A stretch of 64,000 nucleotides of DNA. Origin: VXYL01 sp965116935. GTDB lineage: Bacteria; Pseudomonadota; Gammaproteobacteria; Pseudomonadales; Azotimanducaceae. This document shows positions 1-8,049 of the stretch, piece after piece (positions within the stretch are counted from its first letter, which is position 1; each line of letters starts with the position of its first letter). Location: NCBI GenBank assembly GCA_965116935.1, contig OZ220737.1:1488001-1552000 (forward strand), given 5' to 3'. The position numbers and the translations under genes are program-made. Under the pieces are notes generated by a model. The model was not told where the DNA came from, did not search any database, and was given only the letters and a program-made list of their open reading frames with translations.

Positions 1-389
1 CCGCCGGTGTGGCCGACGCGCTCGCCAAGCCGCAGCGCTTCGGCGAAATCGAGCATCCGGCGCTGCTCTCGCTCTATCGTGTCGCGAACGGCGGGCGGTC
101 GCTCGCTGGCCGGCGCTCGGAGCGCCGTATGCAGAGCCGGGCGGCGCTCGGTGGTGTTGATCTGGTCGCCGCGAAACTGCGCCTCCACCGCATCCGGCAG
201 TGCGCTTTCGGCCGCGAGACCGGTCATCGCGGTCAGCATCTGCGCATCGATGCCCTGGCGGGAGAACTCGGCGAGAACTGGTCCCACGCGCACCACAAGG
301 GGCGGATTAGGCGTGGCCCGAGCGCCAGCGCCGCGCTCCGCGAGCTTGGCGAGCCGCCGCCACGACCGCAGTTCTTCAGGAGCCGGCAA
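1..389 (-). CDS. pgi: Glucose-6-phosphate isomerase, N-terminal part (cut by window edge)
   Basis: Pgi interconverts glucose-6-phosphate and fructose-6-phosphate in glycolysis and gluconeogenesis. The reverse strand is open from about 389 to the left edge and encodes LTAMTGLAAESALPDAVEAQ followed by a segment with INTTERRPALHTALRA, the typical Pgi stretch (compare INRTENRAVLHVALR in E. coli). The gene runs off the window, so only about 130 residues are seen. No ATG fits the start; a TTG at 389-387 lies 14 bases inside the end of panC, suggesting translational coupling. The family call rests on one strong motif; the start is uncertain. Confidence 0.82.
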   Translation of the reverse strand, partial: MPAPEELRSWRRLAKLAERGAGARATPNPPLVVRVGPVLAEFSRQGIDAQMLTAMTGLAAESALPDAVEAQFRGDQINTTERRPALHTALRAPASERPPAVRDTIEREQRRMLDFAEALRLGERVGHTG

Positions 390-1224
390 CGCTCGTGCCC
401 ACGTTGTCGATCAGGCGGGCGCGACCCAGCCGGGCAGCGGCAAGGATGCGCAGTGATTGCGTATGCGCATCGGGTGTCACCAAGCGTTCTGCATCGCGCA
501 CGGCCACATAGTCCACCTTGAAGCCGGCCGTGGCCAAGTCCCGCGAAGCGTGGGCTTCGAGCCCCGCAAGGTCGCCTTCGCCGCCATCGATCGCGTCTCG
601 AATGTCGCACAGCTTGCGGTAGATGAGCGCGGCGCGGTCGCGTTCCTCTGGCGTCAGGTATTGATTGCGACTCGACAGCGCAAGTCCGTCGCGGTCGCGC
701 ACGGTGGGTACGCCGACGATCTGCGTCGCCATGTCGAGGTCTCGCACCATCGCCTGGATGATCGCAAGCTGTTGCCAGTCCTTCTCGCCAAAGAACGCCC
801 GATCTGGCTGCGCGAGGTGCAAGAGCTTCGCCACGACGATCGCAACGCCATCGAAGTGCCCCGGCCGTGCGGCGCCGCAAAGGGTCTCGGCAAGCGCAGG
901 AACGGAAATCGTCGTCAGGCCTTCCCGTCCCCGCGGATACATCTCGGCCGTGTCCGGCGCAAACACCACGTCCACGCCGGCCCTCTCGAGCTGCTCCACA
1001 TCCTGCGCTAGCGTGCGCGGATAGCTGGCGAAGTCCTCGTTCGGGGCGAACTGCGTCGGGTTGACGAAGATGGTCGCGACGACATTGGCACATTGCCCCC
1101 GCGCCTCCTGCACCAGCGCCAAGTGGCCCTGGTGCAGATTGCCCATGGTCGGCACCAGCCCGACGCTGCCGCTCATGGCCTCCCGCCGATCGCGCAACGC
1201 TCGAATCTCGGAGACGACCTCCAC
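376..1224 (-). CDS. panC: Pantothenate synthetase
   Basis: PanC condenses pantoate with beta-alanine using ATP, the last step of pantothenate (coenzyme A precursor) synthesis, in the cytoplasm. The 282-residue product matches the usual length. It has the nucleotidyltransferase motif VPTMGNLHQGH near residue 24, IFVNPTQFAPNEDF, FGEKDWQQLAI and the C-terminal GRARLIDN. The start codon is GTG at 1224. It sits only about 6 bases from an inverted-repeat element (1230-1410), and no clear ribosome binding site is visible, so the native 5' end may have been altered by that insertion. The 3' end overlaps pgi. panB is not in the window. Confidence 0.95.
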   Translation of the reverse strand: MEVVSEIRALRDRREAMSGSVGLVPTMGNLHQGHLALVQEARGQCANVVATIFVNPTQFAPNEDFASYPRTLAQDVEQLERAGVDVVFAPDTAEMYPRGREGLTTISVPALAETLCGAARPGHFDGVAIVVAKLLHLAQPDRAFFGEKDWQQLAIIQAMVRDLDMATQIVGVPTVRDRDGLALSSRNQYLTPEERDRAALIYRKLCDIRDAIDGGEGDLAGLEAHASRDLATAGFKVDYVAVRDAERLVTPDAHTQSLRILAAARLGRARLIDNVGTSVAGS

Positions 1225-1229
1225 CGGCC

Positions 1230-1410
1230 TAGCCCGGATTACTCATGGATGCGCGTAGCGAGGGCGACGAGACGCCGCTGTGGCTGGGCGCACGCGGTGA
1301 AGGAACCCGAAGGCATAGCTGCGCACTATGTCGAGGGGGCCGGAGTGAGTACGCGCCAATAGCGAGTGGATCGTCGTCCGCAATAGGGCATTCGTGAGTA
1401 ACCCGGGCTA
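1230..1410. repeat. 181-bp element with terminal inverted repeats (MITE-like)
   Basis: The left end TAGCCCGGATTACTCATGG (from 1230) and the inverse of the right end (TAGCCCGGGTTACTCACGA, from 1410 backwards) match over about 23 bases with three mismatches. The interior has no convincing gene. The size and terminal repeats are those of a miniature transposable element. It separates panC from egtB and abuts the panC start codon. No certain target duplication is visible. Confidence 0.6.
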
Positions 1411-1416
1411 AGAGCC

Positions 1417-2712
1417 TCAAGCGTCCTTCGCCAGCCGGATGCCCGTGAATTGCCAGCGGTCGGGCGGGTAGAAGAAGTTGCGGTAGGTGGGGCGGACGTG
1501 GCCTTCGGGTGTCGCGCAGGAGCCGCCGCGCAGCACCTGTTGGCCGGACATGAACTTGCCGTTGTATTCGCCGAGGGTGCCGGGCAGGGGCGCGAAGCCT
1601 GGGTAAGGGCGATAGGCGCTCGATGTCCATTCCCAGCAATCGCCGAAAAGCTGCGCCGGCACATCTTCGCCGTCCGGGCCGCGCATGGCCGGGGCCGGAT
1701 GCAGTCGGCCGCTGTCGGCGAAGTTGCCGTCCAACGTGGCGGACGGCTCGTGACTGTCCGGGGGCCTTTCACGAGCGGAAGCCCTACGCGCCACATGCTC
1801 CCACTCCGCCTCCGTAGGCAATCGGGCGCCGGCCCAAGCGGCATACGCCTCGGCCTCGTAGAAGCTCACATGCGTCACCGGCAGGTGGGGGGCAACGGCG
1901 CTCTCGCCGTCCAGTCGATATTCCTGCCAGCCGTCTTCCGTGGCGCGCCAATACATGGGCGCGTTGATTCCGTGCTGGCGCACCCAAGCCCAGCCTTCCG
2001 ACAGCCAGAGTGCTGGCTTCGCATAGCCGCCGTCCTCGATGAACTCCTGATACTCGCCATTCGTCACCGCCCGATTCGCCAGTGCAAACGGCTCCAGCCA
2101 CACGCGATGCTCCGGGCTCTCGTTGTCGAAGCAGAATGCGCCACCGTCATCCATGCCCTGCTGCGTCAAGCCGCCGTCAAAACACTGAAACGCGAGCGGC
2201 AGCGCCGCGTGCAGCGTCTCGCCGTTCGGCCCGCGATAGGCCGGCTTCAGCGGATTGCTGCCAAGCGTGACCTTGAAGTCCGTAACGAGCAGTTCCTGAT
2301 GCTGCTGCTCGTGATGCAGGCCGAGCTCCACCCGAGCCTGCACCTCGGCATCTTCGGCGACGAGCAGCGGCGCCATCGCCACATCCACATGGCGCCGGTA
2401 GGCCAGCACCTCGGCCACCGTCGGCCGCGACAAACTGCCGCGACTCGGCCGCGGAAACGGTCGTCCAACACCGTTGTAGTAGGAGTTGAACAGATACTCG
2501 AACGAGGGGTGGAAGGGCCGGTAATCCTTCCGGAACGGCACCAAGAGAAAGGTCTCGAAGAACCAGGTCGTGTGCGCCAGATGCCACTTCGGCGGACTGG
2601 CATCGACGATGGGCTGCACGCCGTAGTCCTCGATCTCGAGCGGCTCGCACAGCTCCTCGCTGCGCCGACGAATGCGGCCATAGACCTCCGCCATTGGCGA
2701 GATGAATGCCAT
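1417..2712 (-). CDS. egtB: EgtB-like iron-dependent sulfoxide (or selenoxide) synthase
   Basis: The 431-residue protein has an N-terminal DinB-like domain with metal-site histidines (HLAHTTW at about 44-50 and HHEQQHQE at 133-140). This is followed by a formylglycine-generating-enzyme-like domain (ARLPTEAEWEH, then RGGSCATPEGHVRPTYRNF near the C-terminus). That is the architecture of EgtB, which joins cysteine or glutamylcysteine to trimethylhistidine in ergothioneine synthesis, and of the selenoneine enzyme SenA. No egtD, senB or selD lies nearby, so the exact substrate is open. The ATG overlaps the SCO stop codon (ATGA), so it is the last gene of the oxidase-assembly unit. Confidence 0.82.
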   Translation of the reverse strand: MAFISPMAEVYGRIRRRSEELCEPLEIEDYGVQPIVDASPPKWHLAHTTWFFETFLLVPFRKDYRPFHPSFEYLFNSYYNGVGRPFPRPSRGSLSRPTVAEVLAYRRHVDVAMAPLLVAEDAEVQARVELGLHHEQQHQELLVTDFKVTLGSNPLKPAYRGPNGETLHAALPLAFQCFDGGLTQQGMDDGGAFCFDNESPEHRVWLEPFALANRAVTNGEYQEFIEDGGYAKPALWLSEGWAWVRQHGINAPMYWRATEDGWQEYRLDGESAVAPHLPVTHVSFYEAEAYAAWAGARLPTEAEWEHVARRASARERPPDSHEPSATLDGNFADSGRLHPAPAMRGPDGEDVPAQLFGDCWEWTSSAYRPYPGFAPLPGTLGEYNGKFMSGQQVLRGGSCATPEGHVRPTYRNFFYPPDRWQFTGIRLAKDA

Positions 2713-3326
2713 CAGGCCCGATCCAACGCCCGCACGACCCGGGCGATATTGACCGCCTCGAACGGCGAGCGAATGTAGCCAGCCAAGCGCGCCTCGCGAT
2801 CGACCACCGCAATGAAGCCAGTGTGATCGACCAGATACTCAAGCTCTGAGCCGACACTCGGTGCCTTGCGAAACGCCGCGCCCAAGCTTCCAGCGAACTG
2901 CTGAATCAAGTGGGGCGGGCCCGTCGCTGCAACGAAGCGGGGCGAGAAGGTGCCGACATAGCTGTCGAGGCGTTCCGGCGTGTCGCGCTCCGGATCGACG
3001 CTCACGAGCACCGTCTGGAAGCTGCCCTCGCCCACGAGCCGCTCCGCCTCCGCCAACACGGACAGCGTCACCGGGCAGATGTCCGGGCAATTCGTATAGC
3101 CGAAGAACACCAAGCTCCACTGGCCGCTGAGACGGCCCTGGTCGAAGGCGTCGCCGTCGTCATCGACAAGCTCGAAGGCTGCAATCGGACGGGACACGTC
3201 ATAGGCACGATAGCCGAGCGCACGGAGTTCCTCGCCAGACAGCGCCGGCTCGCCGGAAAGCTGCGCCACGGTCACGCCGAGGCCGACGACCCCGACCACC
3301 AGCGCGCCGATGGCAACAAACTTCAC
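2712..3326 (-). CDS. SCO1/SenC family copper chaperone for cytochrome oxidase
   Basis: SCO proteins deliver copper to the CuA centre of cytochrome c oxidase subunit II in the periplasm. The 204-residue product has an N-terminal membrane anchor (about residues 4-22), the copper-binding CPDICP motif (Cys80 and Cys84) in a thioredoxin-like fold (VFFGYTNCPDICP, VSVDPERDTPERL), and a distal His in VDHTGF. The gene lies between ctaB and egtB in one transcription direction and overlaps egtB by 4 bases. The oxidase structural genes are outside the window. Confidence 0.93.
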   Translation of the reverse strand: MKFVAIGALVVGVVGLGVTVAQLSGEPALSGEELRALGYRAYDVSRPIAAFELVDDDGDAFDQGRLSGQWSLVFFGYTNCPDICPVTLSVLAEAERLVGEGSFQTVLVSVDPERDTPERLDSYVGTFSPRFVAATGPPHLIQQFAGSLGAAFRKAPSVGSELEYLVDHTGFIAVVDREARLAGYIRSPFEAVNIARVVRALDRA

Positions 3327-3404
3327 GTCTAGGCGCGCCTTTGCGGGCGCATTGGCAGCGCGCTACTCGAACTGCTTGGGCTTCTAGCTAGCATTTGCTT
3401 CCGG

Positions 3405-4304
3405 CTACAGCCGGGCCGCGCCAGGCAGGTAGTGATCCACCAGCAACGCGACGAACAGCAGCAGCAGATAGACGATCGAATAGCGGAACGTCGCCATCGG
3501 CGCAGACTCCACCGAGCGGAGCAGCGCCACCGCATAGCCGATAAACACGGCACCGAGCGCAAGCGCCCCGACCAGGTACACATAGCCGCTCATGCCGATG
3601 GCCCAAGGCACGACGCTCACCGCCACCAACAACAGCGTGTAGAACAGGATCTGCCAACGCGTGTGCGCCTCGCCGTGCGTCACCGGCAGCATCGGGATGT
3701 CCGCGTCTCGATAGTCCTCGATGCGGTCCAGCGCCAAGGCCCAGAAATGCGGCGGCGTCCAGATGAAGATGATGGCGAGCAGCACCAAGCCACCCGGCTC
3801 GATGCTGCCGGTCACCGCAGTCCAGCCGAACAGCGGCGGCGCGGCGCCAAACAGGCCGCCGATGACGATGTTCTGTGGCGTCGCGCGCTTGAGATAGAAG
3901 GTGTACACGAGGCCATAGCCGACCCACGAGGCGAGGTTCAGCCAAGCGGTGAGCGGGTTGACGAGCGTCGTGAGGATCACGAATCCAGCCAGCCCTAGGG
4001 CGCCGGCAAACACCATTCCGCGTGCGGGACCGATGCGCCCGGTGGCCACCGGGCGGTTGCGGGTGCGCGCCATGCGGGCGTCTATTTGCGCATCCGCAAT
4101 GTGGTTCACGGCCGCCGCCGACGCCGCCATCAGGGCGATGCCGGACAGCCCGAACACGAGCGCCCGCCACGGCAGCGCATCGCCAGCGGCGAGCAGCATC
4201 CCCACCGCCGCGCACATGAGCATGAGCAGCACGACCCGCGGCTTGGTGAGCTCCAGATAATCGCGCCAGGTGCCACGCGCTTCGGTCAGCAACGCTTCGC
4301 TCAA
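3405..4304 (-). CDS. ctaB: Protohaem IX farnesyltransferase (haem O synthase)
   Basis: CtaB/CyoE adds a farnesyl group to haem B to make haem O in the cytoplasmic membrane. The 299-residue polytopic protein has the UbiA prenyltransferase signatures: N-HxADxxID in VNHIADAQIDARMARTRNRP and a second conserved stretch FIWTPPHFWALAL with EDYRDADIPMLPV. Length is normal. It lies downstream of ctaA, whose product converts haem O to haem A, with a 63-base gap, consistent with one haem A pathway unit. Confidence 0.96.
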   Translation of the reverse strand: MSEALLTEARGTWRDYLELTKPRVVLLMLMCAAVGMLLAAGDALPWRALVFGLSGIALMAASAAAVNHIADAQIDARMARTRNRPVATGRIGPARGMVFAGALGLAGFVILTTLVNPLTAWLNLASWVGYGLVYTFYLKRATPQNIVIGGLFGAAPPLFGWTAVTGSIEPGGLVLLAIIFIWTPPHFWALALDRIEDYRDADIPMLPVTHGEAHTRWQILFYTLLLVAVSVVPWAIGMSGYVYLVGALALGAVFIGYAVALLRSVESAPMATFRYSIVYLLLLFVALLVDHYLPGAARL

Positions 4305-4367
4305 GGAAGTCCCTCTTTCATGGTCGGGATGCCCTGCCCACGAGCCGACACCGACCCTGCCGTTGGC

Positions 4368-5375
4368 TCAATGGGCGGGCGCTGCGCCGGTGGCAGGCAC
4401 CGGACGCCGTCCCCCCGGCCGCCCGAAAGCGGCGAAGTTTACTGTAACGACGGCGAGCAGCAATGCGCCGGCGAAGGCATTGTGCAAAACGGCGAGCAGC
4501 AGCGGCAGCGCGGCGAGCACGTTGGCGACCCCTAAGGCCCATTGCAGGCCGAGGGCGGCGGCAACCGCTCCAGCCAGCATTCGATACCCGGCGCGATGCA
4601 GGCGCACGCACAAGAGCCCTACCACGACTAGCACCAGCACTGCGCCGAGCCGGTGGCCGATCTGGATGGCGATGCGCGCCTCGCTGTCGAGCTGGCCGCC
4701 AAGATAGTTCGGCCCGACATCTTGCGTCACGTCGAAGCCCTGGGCGATGTCCAGAGGCGGCACCACTTCGCTGTGGCAAAGGGGGAAATCCGGGCAGGCG
4801 AGGCCAGCGTAGTTCGCGCTCACCCAGCCACCGAGGGCGATCTGCAGAATCACCACCCCCAGCGACGTGGCAGCGAGCCGGCGCATGTCCGACAATGCCG
4901 GAAGCCGGGGGCGGGCGAGCAGCAATGCATAGAGCCACAGCGTCGCCAGCGTCGCCATGCCGCCGAGCAAATGTGCCGTCACCACCTGCGGCCAGAGCTT
5001 GAGCGTCACCGTCCAGGCGCCGAAGGCTCCTTGCACGATCACCATCACGGTGAGGATCGACGGCAGCCGGAGGGGGTCCTTCCGCCATGCGGCCAAGCCC
5101 AGAATGCCGAGGATGAGCGCGCCCAAGGCCGTCGCGAAGTAGCGATGCACCATCTCCGGCCACGCCTTGTCCACCTCCACGGGCGCGTCCGGGAAGGCGG
5201 CTTCCGCGGCGGCGATCTCAGCCGGCGTCTCGGGCACGCCGATCAGGCCGTAGCACCCGGGCCAGTCGGGGCAGCCAAGCCCGGCATCCACGAGGCGCGT
5301 ATAGGCCCCCAGCACGACGACGCAGACGGCGAGGGCGATGCCGGCCACCACCAGCGCCATTAGCCGATTCTTCAC
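4368..5375 (-). CDS. ctaA: Haem A synthase (COX15/CtaA)
   Basis: CtaA oxidises the methyl group on haem O to give haem A for cytochrome aa3-type oxidases. The membrane protein has about eight transmembrane segments and the paired haem-ligand regions (PEMVHRYFA, QVVTAHLLGG, IQIGHRLGA, LLAVLHNAFAG), plus two cysteine loops (GCPDWPGCYG and ACPDFPLCH). The open frame extends upstream to 5642, but that stretch overlaps SURF1 on the same strand and looks non-coding. I chose GTG at 5375 (335 residues); ATG at 5360 is an equally good alternative. Confidence 0.93.
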   Translation of the reverse strand: MKNRLMALVVAGIALAVCVVVLGAYTRLVDAGLGCPDWPGCYGLIGVPETPAEIAAAEAAFPDAPVEVDKAWPEMVHRYFATALGALILGILGLAAWRKDPLRLPSILTVMVIVQGAFGAWTVTLKLWPQVVTAHLLGGMATLATLWLYALLLARPRLPALSDMRRLAATSLGVVILQIALGGWVSANYAGLACPDFPLCHSEVVPPLDIAQGFDVTQDVGPNYLGGQLDSEARIAIQIGHRLGAVLVLVVVGLLCVRLHRAGYRMLAGAVAAALGLQWALGVANVLAALPLLLAVLHNAFAGALLLAVVTVNFAAFGRPGGRRPVPATGAAPAH

Positions 5376-5407
5376 CTTGCCACGGGCCTCACAAGTCCGA
5401 CAGCCGG

Positions 5408-6136
5408 CTATTCCGGGCGGCCACTGCGTCGCCGGCCGAAGAAGATGTATCCGGCGACTATCGCCACGCCAATGAGCAGCCACTGCACCGCATAGCTCCA
5501 ATGGGTGCCGGGGGAGTAGTCGTAGGCCAAGGACACCGGCGCTAGCCCCGCCGACGGCTCCTCCAGGCGCACCTCGCGAGGATGGGCGCCGGTCAACTCG
5601 GCCATCGCTGGGACGTTCATGCCATTCACCGCCTTCGGCCACCCCTCAGGCCATCTCGAAGTGTCGGCGGCGCCCTCCTCTGGCCAAAGCACGCCGGCTA
5701 CAGCGACCAATCCCGACGGGGTTTCGATCTCTGGCGTTCGAAGGGCTTCTCTTGCGAGGGGAGGCCCCTCGCGCTCCGCCGCGCTGAGGGCTCCCGCTCG
5801 GGGGCGCTCGGCGCGCCCGCGAGTTGCGAGAAACACGCCGTGGTTGGTGACGAATGGCGTAACCACCAGATAGCGCCAGGGCTGGGCGCGATCGATGATG
5901 AAGAATGACCGCTCGCCGTCGTAGCGACCCGCGAGCGCGAGACGAGTGAAGTCCGGCGTGCTCGACGAGAACGCTTCGGCAGCCAGCGCCGGCGCGGCAA
6001 GGCGTTGATCGCGCTCTGCCGCCAGCGCCGCCTTCTCCTGGCCGCGGGAGAACTGCCAGAACGACAGCGCGGTAACCGTGGCAAGGGCAACCGCCACCTG
6101 ACAGGTGAGTGCCCAACCGGGCCGGAAGCCCCTCAT
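5408..6136 (-). CDS. SURF1 family cytochrome oxidase assembly protein
   Basis: SURF1 proteins help insert haem A into cytochrome c oxidase subunit I. The 242-residue product has a transmembrane helix near each end (about 10-27 and again in YAVQWLLIGVAIVAGYIFF) and a periplasmic domain between, the standard layout. ATG at 6136 overlaps the aroE stop (ATGA). A 39-bp palindromic element (5755-5793) is read through in frame and contributes about 13 residues (around LSAAEREGPPLAR) in the middle of the protein, which is foreign to the family. Confidence 0.88.
   Translation of the reverse strand: MRGFRPGWALTCQVAVALATVTALSFWQFSRGQEKAALAAERDQRLAAPALAAEAFSSSTPDFTRLALAGRYDGERSFFIIDRAQPWRYLVVTPFVTNHGVFLATRGRAERPRAGALSAAEREGPPLAREALRTPEIETPSGLVAVAGVLWPEEGAADTSRWPEGWPKAVNGMNVPAMAELTGAHPREVRLEEPSAGLAPVSLAYDYSPGTHWSYAVQWLLIGVAIVAGYIFFGRRRSGRPE
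5755..5793 (-). repeat. 39-bp palindromic element, family F1, inside SURF1
   Basis: The copy begins CGAGGGGAGGCCCCTCGCGC and ends GCTGAGGGCTC. The first half is an inverted repeat around GGGGARGCCCC. The same 39-bp unit recurs at 29467, 33370, 33415 and 35861. Its length of 13 codons keeps the reading frame. Confidence 0.75.
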
Positions 6137-6954
6137 GCGTCTGCCTGCCGCAAGGCTTCGCGCACCGTGCGAGTGGCTGGCAGCACGCCGCGCCAATGGT
6201 GGAAGGCTTTTGCGGCTTGCTCGATCAGCATGCCGAGGCCGTCGGCGCACGCTCGCGCACCGTGCCGCTCGGCCCAAGCGCAAAACGGCGTTGGGGCGGC
6301 TAGGTTGTAGAAGAGGTCGTAGCAGGCCGCGCCGCGGGCGCACGTGTTTCGGAGCGCTAGCGCGGGACCGCCCATGCTGGCGGAGGTTGCGTTCAGCACG
6401 ATGTCCCAGCCGTCTCCCACATCCGCGAGCGGGCTCGCGTGAAGGCCGTCGAACGCGGCGGCAACTTCGAGGGCTCTGGACTCGGTGCGGTTGGCGATGG
6501 TGATTTGGGTGGGCCCTGCCTCGAGCAGCGCCGGCACGACCCCGCGGGCCGCGCCGCCGGCTCCGAGCAGGAGCACCCGCGCCCCGGTGAGCGTCCAGCC
6601 GAGGTTTTCCGTGAGGTCCGTGACCAAGCCAACGCCATCGGTGTTGCAACCGCGGAATGCATTGTCCTGCGGGACGATGGTGTTCACGGCGCCCGATGCC
6701 GCTGCGGCCGGATCGTGGCTCGTCACCCACCGCCATGCGTCCTGCTTGAACGGCACGGTCACGTTGAGGCCCCTGCCGCCGCCGTCAAAGAACCCGGCGG
6801 CCGTCGCAGCGAATCCGTCAACTGGGGCGGTCAACGTACCGTAGGAAATCGGCTGAGCGGTTTCGGCAGCGAACATCGCGTGAATCCGCGGCGAAAGGCT
6901 GTGCTCCACTGGGTTGCCGATGACCGCGTACCGGTCTTTCGTAGCGCCGCTCAT
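6133..6954 (-). CDS. aroE: Shikimate dehydrogenase
   Basis: AroE reduces 3-dehydroshikimate to shikimate with NADPH in aromatic amino acid synthesis. The 273-residue protein has the shikimate-binding start GNPVEHSLSPRIH, the catalytic lysine in NVTVPFKQDA, NTDGVGL, the nucleotide-binding GAGGAARGV and the NRT loop (ANRTESRA) that senses the NADP phosphate. Both ends overlap neighbours by 4 bases (tsaC upstream, SURF1 downstream), so it is translated as part of a compact operon. Confidence 0.96.
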   Translation of the reverse strand: MSGATKDRYAVIGNPVEHSLSPRIHAMFAAETAQPISYGTLTAPVDGFAATAAGFFDGGGRGLNVTVPFKQDAWRWVTSHDPAAAASGAVNTIVPQDNAFRGCNTDGVGLVTDLTENLGWTLTGARVLLLGAGGAARGVVPALLEAGPTQITIANRTESRALEVAAAFDGLHASPLADVGDGWDIVLNATSASMGGPALALRNTCARGAACYDLFYNLAAPTPFCAWAERHGARACADGLGMLIEQAAKAFHHWRGVLPATRTVREALRQADA

Positions 6955-7511
6955 CCGCGCAACACTCGGCCGGTTGTCGCATCGATGATAGTGCTCGGCG
7001 CGCTTCGGTCTCCCACTGCACCGGGCAGCAGTCCGTCGATTTCGTCACCGAAGATGCGCCTTACCTCCCCCGCCGACCTTGCCGCAGGGTCTGCGGCCCG
7101 ATTGGCCGAGGTCGAGACCAGCGGATGGCCGCAGGCCGACGCGAACTGTCGCGCCTGCGCGTGACCCGGCACCCGCACCGCCACCGTCGGGAAATCGCCA
7201 ACGATCCAGGGCGGGAAACGGACGTTCTGCACGAGCCAAGTGACGGCACCCGGCCAGCTATCGCGGATGCGCGCGGCGGCCGCGGCGGAAAGCGGTTCTA
7301 GCTCCGGCGCGAAGTCGCTGGCCACGGCACCGATGACGATCAGTCCCTTGCTAGCCGGGCGCCGCTTAAGGTGCAGCACGCGGCGCACCGCCGCTTCGTT
7401 CATCGGATCGCAGGCCAGGCCCCAAACGCCTTCGCAAGCGTGCGCAACGACACCGCCGGCGACGATTAGCTCGGCAGCCTCCGCCAGCGGATCCGAGCCA
7501 TCATCCACCAC
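6951..7511 (-). CDS. tsaC: Threonylcarbamoyl-AMP synthase (TsaC/YrdC)
   Basis: TsaC makes threonylcarbamoyl-AMP, the first intermediate of the t6A modification at tRNA position 37. The YrdC fold is shown by GVWGLACDPMNEAAVRRVLHLKRRPASKGLIV near the N-terminus and PLVSTSANRAADPA later. The frame is open further upstream, but that part is antisense noise over purE. GTG at 7511, just after the purE stop, gives 186 residues, the normal TsaC length. The 3' end overlaps aroE by 4 bases. Confidence 0.93.
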   Translation of the reverse strand: MVDDGSDPLAEAAELIVAGGVVAHACEGVWGLACDPMNEAAVRRVLHLKRRPASKGLIVIGAVASDFAPELEPLSAAAAARIRDSWPGAVTWLVQNVRFPPWIVGDFPTVAVRVPGHAQARQFASACGHPLVSTSANRAADPAARSAGEVRRIFGDEIDGLLPGAVGDRSAPSTIIDATTGRVLRG

Positions 7512-7527
7512 ACGCGTCGAGCTTGGC

Positions 7528-8028
7528 TTAGGCTTCGAGCGACGCCTGCACCGAAGCGTTCTGCGTCGCCACGCGCTCGGCACCCGCCTTGCGTTCCGCG
7601 GCAACACGCTCGGCGAGCGCTGAATCCGCGACGCCGAGGATTTGCGCCGCCAGATAGCCTGCATTCTTGGCCCCGGCCTTGCCCACCGCCACCGTCGCAA
7701 CCGGTACACCACCGGGCATCATCACCGTGGAGAGCAACGAATCCTGGCCCGTGAAGGGCCCGCCATCGATGGGCACGCCGATGACGGGATGCGTGGTCTG
7801 CGCCGCCACTGCACCCGCCAGATGCGCCGCAAGCCCGGCGCCGCACACAAACACCCGACAGCCCCGCTCCTCGGCAGAGTGAACGTACTCCGCCGTCGCT
7901 TCCGGCGTACGGTGCGCGCTGGTAACCCGCACCTCGAACCCCACCTCAAGATCGCCGAGCACGTCGGTACACCCGCGCATCACCGGCCAATCCGACTCCG
8001 AACCCATCAAAACGGCTACCCACGCCAT
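7528..8028 (-). CDS. purE: N5-carboxyaminoimidazole ribonucleotide mutase
   Basis: PurE moves the carboxyl group from N5-CAIR to give CAIR in purine synthesis. The 166-residue product carries the class I signatures GSESDWPVM at the N-terminus, SAHRTPEA and GVPIDGGPFTGQDSLLSTVMMPGGVPVA in two adjoining stretches. The partner gene purK, often next to purE, is absent here; dprA is upstream and tsaC downstream on the same strand. Confidence 0.95.
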   Translation of the reverse strand: MAWVAVLMGSESDWPVMRGCTDVLGDLEVGFEVRVTSAHRTPEATAEYVHSAEERGCRVFVCGAGLAAHLAGAVAAQTTHPVIGVPIDGGPFTGQDSLLSTVMMPGGVPVATVAVGKAGAKNAGYLAAQILGVADSALAERVAAERKAGAERVATQNASVQASLEA

Positions 8029-8049
8029 CGCGAACGCCTTACACCTCGC

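Noticed and set aside
5408..6736. A single 442-codon frame covering SURF1 and part of aroE
   Set aside because: Only the part from 6136 is SURF1; the upstream extension is an overlapping frame of aroE with no conserved sequence.
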